Shown here in pieces: positions 38,344 to 48,539 of a DNA stretch of 64,000 nucleotides (within the stretch, counting starts at the first letter, position 1; each line of letters opens with the position of its first letter). The position numbers and the translations under genes were made by a program. The notes beneath the pieces were generated by a model, which saw only the letters and a program-made list of their open reading frames with translations, was not told where the DNA came from and did no database searches. The stretch spans positions 5,948,455-6,012,454 of the forward strand of contig NW_019091355.1 in assembly GCF_001949145.1 (NCBI RefSeq), read 5' to 3'. Origin of the DNA: Acanthaster planci. Its lineage: Eukaryota; Echinodermata; Asteroidea; Valvatida; Acanthasteridae.

Positions 38344-39009
38344 GAAATGTTCAGTTTTTAGGGGTTGGAGAGAATCTGGATGAATATTTCATGAAAACAT
38401 CCATGGAAATGGGTTGGACTGAAAACACAACAGTCAAGGTGCCCACCCTAAGTGAGATTCAATCCTTGGTTTACAGAGAGGGAAGGTGAGGAAAGAGCCA
38501 CCTGCTATACTGACTCGCCAAGGAAACTAAATATTCAGTAAATGCCCTTTAGAAAAGCTTTATAATATCTTGGGACATGTATACGTGTTTAAAAGAAATG
38601 TACACGTATTTAGAAATTTGGATTATGACCCATTGGTGCAATTTACATGATAAAAATCCATTTACAGCCTTTACGGGTATTGCCACATGTATTTACCATG
38701 AGTATAACCAATGTGTTTTTCAAACTGCATGTAAAAACCCAATTTGTAAAATACTCTAATGTTCTGTTTGTGGAGATGGTAAAACAGCCGGTACATGGAG
38801 ATGTTCAGTTGTTGATATAGGGACAGAGTTTCTGTTGGTGGGAAGATCGCTTGACAGCAGTAGTCTAGATTTTGCATCGTTCAGTGGATTTATTTATTTA
38901 CATTTAACACCAGTGTCACAATAATCCTTAGTACATGAATTGTTTACTGTGGTTTCCCAGTTTGGCCGCAAAGTTGATTTTAATAAAAGTTGTTTGAAGA
39001 AATTGTCTT
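38344..39009. other. Intergenic DNA
   Basis: Nothing recognised beyond short overlapping open frames. Confidence 0.5.
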
Positions 39010-39359
39010 AAAGAGCACCTCTAAGGAAAACATGTTTTCTCTGACTTTATCTGTTCAAATAAATATGGAAGCAAACATATCGAATGCAGTGTCATTTGTC
39101 TTCAGAGCTACAATGGCTGCATGCATTATTTGGCATTCGCAGGGTTTATCCACAATTAACACAGTGCAGGGTTCACCTCGTTTTCTCAGAATGACGTAAT
39201 CTACATTCAGAATTTGCATCTAGGCATGAACAGAAAAATTCCTTTTTAAGCTTGTTTAGCTCTGAAGACAACCCTGCGTTTGATATGTACATATATGCTT
39301 CCATATTTATTTGAACAGATAAAATCAGAGCAAACGTGTTTTCCTTAGAGGTGCTCTTT
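39010..39359. mobile_element. Foldback MITE with ~105-bp inverted arms
   Basis: The left arm 39010-39115 (aaagagcacctctaaggaaa, tatctgttcaaataaatatg, gtcttcagagcta) is matched in reverse complement at 39254-39359 with few differences. A TTAA sits just at the left end (39008-39011). The right flank reads TTCA, so a TTAA target duplication (Kolobok type) is possible but not proven. No ORF of its own. Confidence 0.8.
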
Positions 39360-40689
39360 CAAACCTGCTTTGAAAGGTGGAATTCATGCTGCAGATCTGG
39401 ACAGCTAGGTACAGAAAGAAAACAAAAGGAACATTCATTGTACAGGGGCCTTATCAATGGCATGAGTTACTGTGTGTGTTGCAGATGGTTAGCAGGTTGC
39501 AGTTTGTCAGTGTTTTGGGAATTGTTTCCAATGGTTTCTGTATTGTTTGCATTGGCCAGTCTGGTAGACTTGTCTAGATAGCTGTTGTACATAATCATTT
39601 CTTTTCTGTTCATGCATTGCGGGAATACATGAAATATACTTCAAGCATTCACAGACAACAGGTGGAAAGATTTTCCTGTGTCCCCTCCCTCCAAACTTGA
39701 AACCCTTTCTTGTTTCAAATAAAAATGTTATCATGAGCTCATTGTTGGTCCATTGCCCGATGAACCAATAATGCATGATGTATGCTCCACATTTCACCCT
39801 CTTTCTCTCTTCTGCCACTATGTGTGAATAAATTAGTGACACAAGCTGCTTTGAGAATACCTTCAGTCTGACTATGGTTGGAGTTGTTTGTTCTTCAGAA
39901 CGTCTTCAGGTCTTCAGAACGTTGATCACACAAAGTGACTCATGATGTAAGACAGACGTTAGTACTAGGCTTCCCAATTTCACTTGTTTTAGTAATAGAC
40001 AGAGGGCTGGAGAGGGCTCAATGAATATTTTGGGAACACGTCTCTGCATGGTTTCAAAGTATTATCGACCCAAATCACAGAAGACTCAGTCTTATGTTTC
40101 GTCGAATAAGACAGGCTCGTTTGACCATGCCCAATGAGGTCAGTTTTTCATTCAACAGAATTTTGAGAACATGAATGAAATAAACTGCATTTGACAGTTT
40201 GAAACATGTATATCACTGAAAAAGAAATGGTCTTTAAGTATTGTAAGTAAATTGGCGACACTGTCTTCCAACTCTTCATCATCCTCTCTTTCCGATTCGG
40301 ATAACAAATCATCTTCGAAACCTTCGTTTCACCCTGCATAGATTAAGTTCCACAATTTGCTATTTCTGATTCTTCAAATCTACGCTATTTAAAATCAGGC
40401 TCTGAATTACCGATCAGAATATTCAGCATGAATACCTTCAGGGTCATCATCAACTTTATCCCCTTTAGATCCCTGTGCTCCACGCAAATTTTCTACATGT
40501 CTCCAACGGTCTCCGTCCAAAGCTTTTGTCACACCAGTGACAAACACGGGGTTCACTTTCGAAACCGATGAAATCGTTAAATATGTAGCCGCGTATTTCA
40601 TTGCTCATTTGCTTATTCCTTGCTCTGTTCATTACTCATTTGCTCCGAAAAATGAACACGAAGTAGACTTTGAGAGTGATTATGCATAA
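39360..40689. other. Intergenic DNA
   Basis: Open frames around 39507-39842 and 40148-40601 on the - strand have no recognised family. The frame 40407-40601 directly follows, in - strand order, the broken end of the LINE reverse transcriptase and is not part of its conserved core. Confidence 0.4.
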
Positions 40690-41420
40690 GTTTAAAGAAG
40701 AAATAAATTGCTTGCCAAACTTCATAGCTTCTAAAAAATGTTCTGAAAAGGAAGACATGATCGATATTATCAAAGGCTTTTTCCGATCTAGATTTACGAC
40801 CGCTAAAGGAATATTATGGTAGTTAGAATATAATAAAATATCTCGTGTCTAGTTGACATTCTCATAAGTAGATTGACCAGGCAGGAACAGAGTAACTTTG
40901 GTCCATCTGAATGACATTACCGATAACATCTTTAAGTCCATCAGCAAGAACTTTCGCAAAACTCTTGTAAACGACATTAAGTAGAGAAACGGGGAGCCAA
41001 TTAGAGACATCTAGAAGATTCCCCATTTTAGGAAGTAGAACAATTACAGCTCTGCGACAGGAGATGAGTAAAAGATTTTGGTGAATGGAAAATTCAAAAA
41101 CTATAAAAAAGTTCGTCTCTAAGAATTTGCCAGAAAAACTGATAAAACTCAGAGGAAAGACCCTCTAGTCTAGGGGTTTTGTTTTTATTAAGTTCTTGAA
41201 CAGCAATATCAACTTCTTCGATTGTGACTGAACAGTCATAATCTTCTAAATCGGAGGAAGTCAAGGTAGGGAAATCATCTAAAATAGTAACTTGAGCACC
41301 TTCGTCAGTGTCTGCTTGACTGTACAGATTTTTAAAAAAATTGCGAACAGGAAATTTGATCTGAGTCGGGTCTTCAGTAATATCATCACAAGGAAGACGA
41401 CTTTTGTTCATGTTTTTTGA
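40690..41420 (-). pseudogene. LINE reverse transcriptase, N-terminal half, broken
   Basis: From the linker VTIEEVDIAVQELNKNKTPR and EGLSSEFYQFFWQILRDELF it continues, with frameshifts, through IVLLPKMGNLLDVSNWLPVS, LLNVVYKSFAKVLADGLKDV and EKAFDNIDHVFLFRTF. These correspond to RT motifs 0-3 of L1-like enzymes (LPKKGD, NWRPISLLN, DxEKAFDxxxH). The domain ends before the GxxQGCPLSP and YADD blocks. Confidence 0.8.
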
Positions 41421-41479
41421 AGCAGAAATTGAATTTTCCAGGTTGAAATAATAGCCTATGTCGAAAACGTATTTATGTC

Positions 41480-42000
41480 ATTACTGTATTGAAACCAGTC
41501 TGGCTTTAGACATGAGACCAGGCTTATTTGGATTGCTTCTGGACCAGGTAAATTGACTAGTATCAGGATTACTTCTTCGCCAAATGTCGCAAAGATTGAG
41601 ACTAGAGCATAAATTATGGAGAGTAACGGCAATCGAACGTCTCATTTCAATGTCGTTACAAAATCTGTCCAGAGAGGGATTATGAGTACAATTGAAATCT
41701 CCACCAAATATAATAACTTCATTTTCTAAAAGCTTGCAATGGAAGTGTATCTCTTTACAAACATTCAAGGCTTGATTGTTACTTTGAGGAATAAGAATAT
41801 GGTGTAGGTGGTACGTTGTATTATTCAGCTCAAGGCGACTGTAATTAACATAACCAGGCAATACAATATCATGAGAATGGATATTGATATCATTAACTTT
41901 GATAAGAGTAGTAACTCCAGTCCCACGATTACAGCCTTCATGACAGAAAGATGTGTAAGGCCATGCATTCCAACACTTGTCATTGGATTTTTAAATGATT
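41480..42000 (-). pseudogene. LINE endonuclease (APE-type) remnant
   Basis: Frames read CNRGTGVTTLIKVNDINIHS, then YVNYSRLELNN and VIIFGGDFNCTHNPSLDRF, with FTWSRSNPNK and, in a shifted frame, CLKPDWFQYSNDI. GGDFN is the catalytic Asp-Asn motif of APE-type endonucleases. The S-R-I/L-D motif appears as S-C-L-K-P-D, so it is degenerate. The domain nicks target DNA in target-primed reverse transcription. Confidence 0.75.
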
Positions 42001-42169
42001 GGTTAGCTGAAGAAAGATAAAACGTTAGGATTGTTACATGAATGTTTCATATACTATCGTATCGCGGAGTTTTTCACGGAGGACGAACAACCTCCAGTAT
42101 TCAGTAATAATAAGGAAAGAACCATAACAAGTAAGAAAAGCTGATGAAAATGATGCATTTCAGGGATTA

Positions 42170-42960
42170 AAAATGAAGAGGATCATCAGGATCAAGTGTC
42201 TTGATCAGTTTCCGAATTCTATGTTGTGTCTTCTTTTGAATGAGGGAGCTGTTGTGTAGGGGCTCTAATTGTTTGACAAGCACCGGGATATTATTGGTGA
42301 ATTTTCTCGCTGTTTCATCTGGCTTTTTCTTGGTTTCACAGTGGTCCTGTATTTTTTGGTAGACCATGCTCTTGAATATCTTGGGATTGATCTGTGTCTT
42401 CCCAAGAAATTGAGTCTCTGTCAGACTCTGCTCCTTCAGCAACAGCTAGAAAATTGGCTGGTGAAGGAGTTGGAGTGGTTGCTCCAAGGGCTTGAGCTGG
42501 GCTAGGTGTGATTACTTCCATTGGAGATCTGACTTGCTTAGTAAGTTTTCTAGGGGGGATATGGGGTGTTAAGGATGACAAGATTGCCAGCTTCAGTATG
42601 GTGCACTATTTTCTCAGGAGAGTCAATTTGTTTACTTTTGGTTACAACGTCAGAAAAGAGTAGTACTGGTTGAGGAGGAGAGCCCCATACAGATATGTAA
42701 TGTGAAGACTGAGATATTGAAGATGTTAAAGTCGAGTCCAATGAGGACTCTTGCGCGCAAGGTTTACTACTTGTTTTTCTGGGATTTCCTTCCTTACTAT
42801 ATTTTGGGTTTTCGTACCTTTTTGATGCATTGAATTTTCTTGTACTGGTCCTGGTACAGAGCTATCTCGATTGTCTTCGTTTGTGCGAGAATTCGATGGC
42901 ACAGACGAGACTTCTCGTGATTTATCTTTAGGTACCAAGAAATTTGAGATTTCTCATTGA
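42170..42960 (-). pseudogene. LINE ORF1 remnant
   Basis: Three overlapping - strand frames (42938-42726, 42741-42550, 42442-42167) give Ser/Thr/Pro-rich then charged sequence (for example CETKKKPDETARKFTNNIPV). There is no zinc knuckle or RRM that I can see. Assigned as ORF1 from position upstream of the endonuclease. Confidence 0.4.
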
Positions 42961-43020
42961 GTTTGGAGAGGGGGGGGTTGTACCTGCAGATAATTGGGCC
43001 GGCCAGCCAGCCAGCAAATC

Positions 43021-43069
43021 AAACTAAACCAAACCAAACCAAACCAAACCAAACCAAACCAAACCAAAC
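43021..43069. repeat. (AAACC)n microsatellite
   Basis: Nearly ten pentanucleotide units, slightly imperfect at both ends. It lies between the two LINE halves, as GGTTT repeats on the LINE sense strand. It could be a 3' tail of the right-hand LINE, or an independent simple repeat. Confidence 0.9.
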
Positions 43070-43899
43070 TTACAAAATGTAAACAGAAAGGAGCTATAAC
43101 AGTTAAATAACAACCTAATAATATAGTTTGGAACAATCAAGGTCTGAAACCATAAGAAACTCACAATTAATGGAGAGCTGGACAGAAACAAAGACTTTTT
43201 TAACTTTTCAAATAGAAACTTTATTTCGTTCCATTGAAACAAACACAATTACAATAACTGAAAGAAATTCAATTATTTACAGGTAAAAGATTTGTTTAAA
43301 CATAAGTGAACAAAATAAAGGTCAATAACAAAACACGAAGATGTATAAAAGGATACAATATTACAGTAACAATAATAACAATACTAACAGTTGAAAAAAT
43401 TACAAATGAGAAGACAAACATTAACAAAGTTAAATAAGGTGAACAATGAGAAACATACAGTCAAGTTGACAGCCAAAATGATATAGGAATGTTTTACAAC
43501 ACATGTAAGAAAATAAACAATATATGAGTCAAACTGACCAAGAACAACATTCTGTGTAACTCAGCAAGGGTCACAGGAAGGGAGAGGTAGATGGCCCAAG
43601 ACACGGGGCAGAGGGATTTCCATATCTCGCCGAGGCGAGCTGCTGCCCCGGATTCAGGCCAGGTTGACAGGGAGAGAGTGAGAAGGGGTGGAGTAGGCCA
43701 CCGGCGTCTCTGGACGTGGGCAATTCTGCCCACTGCCGTGGCCCTCCTCCGGGAATAGAAGAGGGAGAGGGGGGTGGAGATAGAATAGTGATCAGATCAG
43801 CCATGTCATCTTTTTGTTGACAATAGTTAACAGGGAATCGTTGATGTACCATTTATCAAAGAAGAGACTGAGAGAGGAATTTAGACCATAATGTTGATA

Positions 43900-44330
43900 T
43901 TCAACGATGATTTTGGATTTAAGACGGTGGGACCAGATTAGGAGGGATCAGGAAATTTGGTAGTGCGGTAAGACCAGTAGATGACGTTTTTCGGGCTGAC
44001 GATGAGAAAATTCGCGAGTTTAACTGCGTTCCGGTCACGACCCCTGGCGTGGGGGACGAGGATCCAGTAGAGGTCGAAGTCGAGATGAAGGTCGGGAAGC
44101 AGACGGGAGAGCTTGAAGAAGGTTGAGTGCAGCGGTTGGATGGCCGGGCAGAGAATGCAGAGGTGACTGACGGTTCCTTCCTCTCCACACCATCCGCAGC
44201 AGCGAGAGATGTCTGGGTTGAGATGAATGAGCGGAAGAACGCTGTGAAGTAGTTCAAACTGGATGTCATCTTCTTTTGTGGAATTTGGAAGCTTGTAGGT
44301 TTGAGTCCAGGGGATAGAGCGGTCATAGTT
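43900..44330 (-). pseudogene. LINE ORF2 C-terminal CCHC domain
   Basis: One - strand frame reads CGWCGEEGTVSHLCILCPAI, a CX2CX7HX4C zinc-binding motif, followed by LHLDFDLYWILVPHARGRDR and AVKLANFLIVSPKNVIYWSY. This is the conserved C-terminal part of L1/Tx1-like ORF2, where the tail R-x-A-V-K-L-x-N-F/L-I-x-S-x-K is typical. Confidence 0.75.
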
Positions 44331-45181
44331 CTAGAAATCCAATTCGGTGCCAGTGGGTCAGTGTGATAGCGGGATGGGAGTTGACAGAGCAGTTGAAGAT
44401 GTCGTAGAGAGTCTTGGATGAGAGGGAGAGTCCGTTGAGGTCGGGAGCGATGAAAAAAGGCGTTGGAGGAGTCTGGCGTGAAGGGGGATGGTGTGGAGAG
44501 GAGCCGAGGAAGCCCGGAGTCCAGAGAAGCCGAAGAGAGTCGGAAAATAGAGCGCAGTGCGAGGCGGAGGCAGACGACGGAGCTGAATATTGACGAGGCG
44601 GAGGGAAGGTGGACGGATTCTTGAAGGGGCGAAGCGAAGATCTTGAGCTTCCAGCCAGCGTCCGGTGGAGGGGTGCAGAAGGTGACGAACGATCCCGATC
44701 CCGCACGACAGGAGCGGCCAAACGGAATTCTCACCGTCAGCCGAATGAGCTAAGAGAAAGCTATTGATAACATGGCTGATCGAATCGGAAGGTCACAGTT
44801 CAATTCGAGCTCCGAGCACGCAGAAAACTCGCCGTAGAATGGAAGAATACCGTGGAGAAATTTGGGATCAAGATCTATTTGGAATAGTTGAAAGTCAAAG
44901 CTGAGTTTTGTGTAGCGTTGAAGGAAGTGGGAAACCATTTTGTAGGCCGGCGGGATGAGGACAAAGATCGAAAAAGCGGACGCTCTGTAGGCAAGTGCGT
45001 GCTTGGAGGCAGACGAGACCAAGTCCGCCCCTGTTGGGTCTTTGATAAAGAGTCTTTTTTGAGGAAGATGTCTTTTCCCGGACCAGACAAATTCGACCAG
45101 CAGTTCCTGGAGTTCGCTCTGGATATTTTTTTTGGGGGGGGGAGAAAGAACAGAGAAAGAACAGCCAAGACGTGACTGACT

Positions 45182-45861
45182 TTAGAAGCTGCGAGTTGAT
45201 TGGCCACCCGACCCACAACTCCTGGGATTTTTGAGTGTGTAAACTTGCAGCAGAGGCTCTGCTGAAGAGGTCTCGCTTACAGTGTTAAAACCGGTGTCAC
45301 AGGTGATAAAAATTGAAATATCGGCGTATGCCGAAACCGAGCAATACTTTTCAGTATTGAGAAAGAGGAAGCTGCGACCATTAAGTTTTGACATTGTTTG
45401 TGGAGAAAGGGCTCGATGGCAATCGAATAGAGTCCCGAGAGCGGGCACCCTTGACGAATGCCTTTGTCGAAGGTGAAGGGTGCGGTCAGTGAACCGCACA
45501 CCTTCACCAGGCTGATATGATAAGATGAAGCCTGAACTGAAACGACGTCGAGTAAAACGGCCTTGAAGCAACAACTCTGGAAACATAGGGGAGGCACTGT
45601 CCCAATGCAAGAAGAATTTTCCGCCAGCCGGAAGCGCTTAAAAAGTACCCCTACAAATTCTTTCGTAAAAAGGGGTCTGTGTGGGCCAAGAAATTGTGGG
45701 ATTGTGTAAGTATGGACCAGGGTCACCTCTGCAGATGCAGGGGCTCCCATATGGAGGAAAAGCAGGCAAAAATGTTTTTGAAAAATTGACAGAAGAGCCT
45801 GAAAAAGGTGGGGGATGTCATTTGAAAAAAGGCACCTGAAAGAAGACTTGGGAACGGTCAC
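45182..45861 (-). pseudogene. LINE reverse transcriptase core, broken
   Basis: The frame 45861-45277 contains KVCGSLTAPFTFDKGIRQGC followed by PLSGLYSIAIEPFL, matching RT motif 4 (GxRQGCPLSxxLFxLxIEPL). In the overlapping frame AYADISIFIT stands where the catalytic Y-A-D-D box is expected, with the second Asp replaced by Ile. A frameshift separates the two, so the enzyme is inactive. Confidence 0.8.
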
Positions 45862-46129
45862 TTTTTGGGGGGTGAGTTTGCTTTTGGCGGATAATTAAAA
45901 AATTCTTGGTTAACCTACTAAAATTTGAAAATCAAATGAGACCTGAACGACCAAACAACACATTTTATTTGACGGAGGGGCCTTAGGGACTTCAATTGCC
46001 TGCAATGGGGCTTCAAAATTTGTTGATTATACACTCTTTTCCTTGCTATATCAATGGCGCTCTAATTTCAATTAGTTAAGTGCACCCACACATGTTGAGC
46101 TGGAGATCATCTGGAAACCACCAAGATAG

Positions 46130-46440
46130 GGCGCCCTCATGCTGTTGCAGCTGAAGTAGTACCACACCGTACCGTAGCTAGCTGTGCGCGCCGGTCATGC
46201 CGCTGTTAATGTCAATTTGACACGTCGCAAAAACTTTCTTCGCCTCGGCCGGCTGGGTTGCGTTGTGTTACATGTTGTTGGTTGCAAGTTAGTTGTGCTA
46301 TGATCATGGTGATGAAGAAACGGTGTCCGCTTACGTAAATTTATAGAGTATTTTCTCGATTAGTAAAGGGAAAGCCCATCATTCAATGTTCAAGGTCCTA
46401 CATGCCCTTAATCTATTAAACACTGCATTCTGACGTCAAT
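46130..46440 (+). promoter_or_regulatory. GFPT promoter and 5' UTR region
   Basis: 46140-46265 is CpG-richer than its surroundings (ccgtaccgtagct, gcgcgccgg, cctcggccggct) and lies directly upstream of the GFPT start. A CRE-like tgacgtca occurs at 46432. The transcription start is not defined. Assigned by position and composition. Confidence 0.4.
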
Positions 46441-46447
46441 ATGTGTG
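46441..46447 (+). CDS. GFPT1: GFPT, coding exon 1 (Met-Cys and first base of Gly codon)
   Basis: ATGTGTG followed by the strong donor gtaagt. Only Met, Cys and one base of Gly3 are encoded. Joined to the exon at 50151 this gives MCGIFAYIN, the invariant start of the class II glutamine amidotransferase domain. After Met removal Cys becomes the N-terminal nucleophile that releases ammonia from glutamine. Vertebrate GFPT genes are also split at this position to my knowledge. The gene-symbol number is nominal because invertebrates usually have one GFPT. Confidence 0.85.
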
Positions 46448-46706
46448 GTAAGTAACCATAACGTTAGGTAAGCTCTGATTTTGTTCCGACTTGATCATGT
46501 TGATGTTGAGTTGAATACCCTTGAGTTAACCCTCAACTAGCTACGACTGCCTGACTCTAGCTATCGTGGCTATTGGATTGACAACTTGAAGTGATGGGAA
46601 AGACTTTAAAAGCTTATTATACTAAGCCGACATACAGACAACCATCATTGATGCCCCTGTGCGCATGCACAAACCATGTGAAGTTACATCATGTACTAGG
46701 CCTAGT

Positions 46707-46928
46707 ATGGGGCGGTGTGGACATCCGGTAGTTTCGCAAAATGGCGGGACAGGTAGCAACCGATGAAAACAACTGCAACGAAAGTGCATATGTGCTGATC
46801 AAAGAAATGATTGTATAGGCCTAACCCAATCCTCTGACTGGCTGGTGTCACGCTTACATTGCCATAATTGCTGTTTTCATTGGTCCCTACACCATTTTGC
46901 GAGAGTGCTGGATGTCCGCGCCATCCCA
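46707..46928. mobile_element. Inverted-repeat MITE, family 3, copy 1
   Basis: The left end atggggcggtgtggacatcc, then tttcgcaaaatggcgggac, is mirrored at the right end (ccattttgcgagagtgctgg, atgtccgcgccatcccat). The pairing extends ~70 nt with mismatches (gatgaaaacaa against ttgctgttttcatt). A second member is at 47973-48204. No ORF. The superfamily is unclear. Confidence 0.75.
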
Positions 46929-46934
46929 TTCCTC

Positions 46935-47270
46935 GTTTGACGTTGACATTCAGTGTTGAACAAGTGACTGACTTTCAAATGTTGAACAAGTAGCCTAACC
47001 TTTTGACATTTTGCGACCGTTCATGATATGTTGGATGCACATCTCTAAAAACAATGGAATGCAGTGGACAAAAAACAAACTGTGCCATGTACATTTCAGG
47101 GTTTGTTTGACCCTGAAAACCCCATGCTCTGGGTTGCAATGAGTTGTCACTAATTTAGGACAGTGACATGAATTACAGTAGATCAGATTCAATTTCATCT
47201 CTAGTCTGAGTAACTTGGACCCCACAAATCGCCATTTTTAACATGTGGACGTGGTCAGGTGATTAGTAGG
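46935..47270 (-). mobile_element. Foldback element, family 1, partial copy
   Basis: Carries gttggatgcacatctctaaa, aatggaatgcagtgg, acatttcagggtttgtttga and gggttgcaatgag in the order, and inverse orientation, of the right half of the 2209-3058 element. The opposite arm is missing. It abuts the MITE at 46707-46928. Confidence 0.6.
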
Positions 47271-47972
47271 GTCCAAGTACTGTACATGTATCTGCCATTG
47301 TATGCTAAATTATTCAAATTTTGACCAAAAGAACGTACATTAATTGAAGATAGACTACTTGAGCTTTGCAAGCAACAGTGAACATACCGGACACGTACAA
47401 CTTTAGATTCCTGCCACCCCGATTGCAGACCACTCTAATGGCTTTATTTCTAGCCAAACTAAATTACCAGTCACAGGTTCTTGATACATGTGGTTTTTAT
47501 TTTGTGGTTAACAGCAGCATGACACTTTTTACAAGTAGTTAATCAGACGGTGTTTACCAGCCTCAGGAAATAAAGGTAACCCAAAAAAGTGTCAAAAATA
47601 AGGCCATTGCTACCGCCAGCCTGATAGTGTTGACTTGCATATTTCAGGGGTACGTTTCCACTTTCACATTGAATGGATTTTGGGTTATTCATGTCAGGCA
47701 GTCAGATTGCAAACTAGCTGGTAAGATGAATTTTAGAATTGTATTAATGAAGTTTTGTAATGTTTTGTCGACTTACGTTAATGGCCTTAACGGAAAGATT
47801 TAATCATGAGTGTAGTAACTATCAAAATTACCGTGCTTTGTTGGTGTTCTATGCAGAAATACCTGTATATATGTATCAGTATCAAGTTTAATTTGTAATA
47901 CTTACATTTTTCATGCTGCCCTCACAAACAGTTCCTCTGTTTTTTCAAATCTGCGATGGCTTCTGATTGCAC

Positions 47973-48204
47973 ATGGGGCAGCGGAGACCTCCAGGATTAT
48001 TGCAAAATGGCAGGTACCAGGCCGATGGAAACAATGACCATGGTGACACACACACACACCAGCCAATCCAAGGATTGGGTTACATGTACATACTTTTTTC
48101 GTTGATCAGTACGTACGCGCGTGCTCATTGCAGTTGTATTCATCAGCGTGTAGTGGTTGCCACCAGCAATTTTGTGAAACTCCCAGATGTTCCCGCTGCC
48201 CCAT
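47973..48204. mobile_element. Inverted-repeat MITE, family 3, copy 2
   Basis: Begins atggggcagcggagacctcc then attgcaaaatggcaggtacc. It ends with the inverse (ggttgccaccagcaattttg, cccagatgttcccgctgccccat). Internal ccaatc..ggattgggtta also occurs in copy 1 as taacccaatcctctgactgg. A short (CA)n run lies at 48047-48060. Confidence 0.75.
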
Positions 48205-48328
48205 AAAATTTGGATTAATTCTTCAAAATAGTCTGCTCTTTTACTCCTGCAACTTATTACATTTCCTTGATATAATTTTGTGTTTAATCAACGCAATACT
48301 GAATTTTTGTAACATTTCAGAATCGTTG

Positions 48329-48539
48329 CATACAATCAGTGTTGTAGTCGAGATCATCACAAGACCATGCACAAGATCAGTCCCAAGTACTGTAACAGGG
48401 TGAACAATGATAAAGGAATGCTTTTGTTGCAGTTCATTTGAATAGCTTGTGGCTTGAATTCAGACTGGAGGTCTTGAGTTGGTCTTGTGCTGGTCTTGTG
48501 AAAGTCTTAAGTGGTCTCGACTACAACACTGCGTGCAAT
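48329..48539. mobile_element. hAT-like MITE, same family as 14849-15112
   Basis: The element 48337-48531 starts CAGTGTTGTAGTCGAGATCA and ends tggtctcgactacaacactg. The flanks catacaat and cgtgcaat match at 6 of 8 positions, an eroded 8-bp target duplication. The interior shares taacagggtgaacaat and catttgaatagctt with the 14.8-kb copy. No transposase. Confidence 0.8.

Larger units (their letters stand above)
40690..42960 (-). mobile_element. L1-like LINE, 5' half (ORF1, endonuclease, start of reverse transcriptase)
   Basis: Reading leftwards: ORF1-like frames at 42960-42170, an apurinic-type endonuclease at 42000-41480, a linker, then reverse transcriptase motifs until about 40690, where homology stops. 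The order ORF1-EN-RT and motif wording are those of L1/Tx1-type non-LTR retrotransposons. Several frameshifts and stops make it inactive. The 3' half of the RT is missing. An unrelated-looking flank follows. Confidence 0.75.
43195..45900 (-). mobile_element. L1-like LINE, 3' half (RT core, CCHC domain, 3' UTR)
   Basis: Reading leftwards from 45900: RT motifs, a region rich in stops and frame changes, a C-terminal CCHC domain, then a 3' UTR with AATAAA at 43225-43220. The 5' half (ORF1, EN, early RT) is absent, the usual 5' truncation of LINE copies. Its long open frames (for example 44734-43919) are Ser/Pro-rich out-of-frame readings and should not be taken as genes. Confidence 0.75.

Noticed and set aside
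40148-40601. Continuation of the left LINE's RT domain
   Set aside because: Past ~40690 none of the expected RT motifs (QGCPLSP, YADD) appear in any - strand frame, so the element is taken to end there.
43021-43069. (AAACC)n as telomere-like repeat
   Set aside because: The unit is not a TTAGGG-type telomere repeat and it sits internally between LINE remnants. Treated as a microsatellite.
43919-44734. The longest open frame in the window (271 codons, - strand)
   Set aside because: It is Ser/Pro-rich and out of frame with the CCHC-domain reading of the same DNA, which has clear LINE ORF2 similarity. It is a shadow frame of the LINE remnant.
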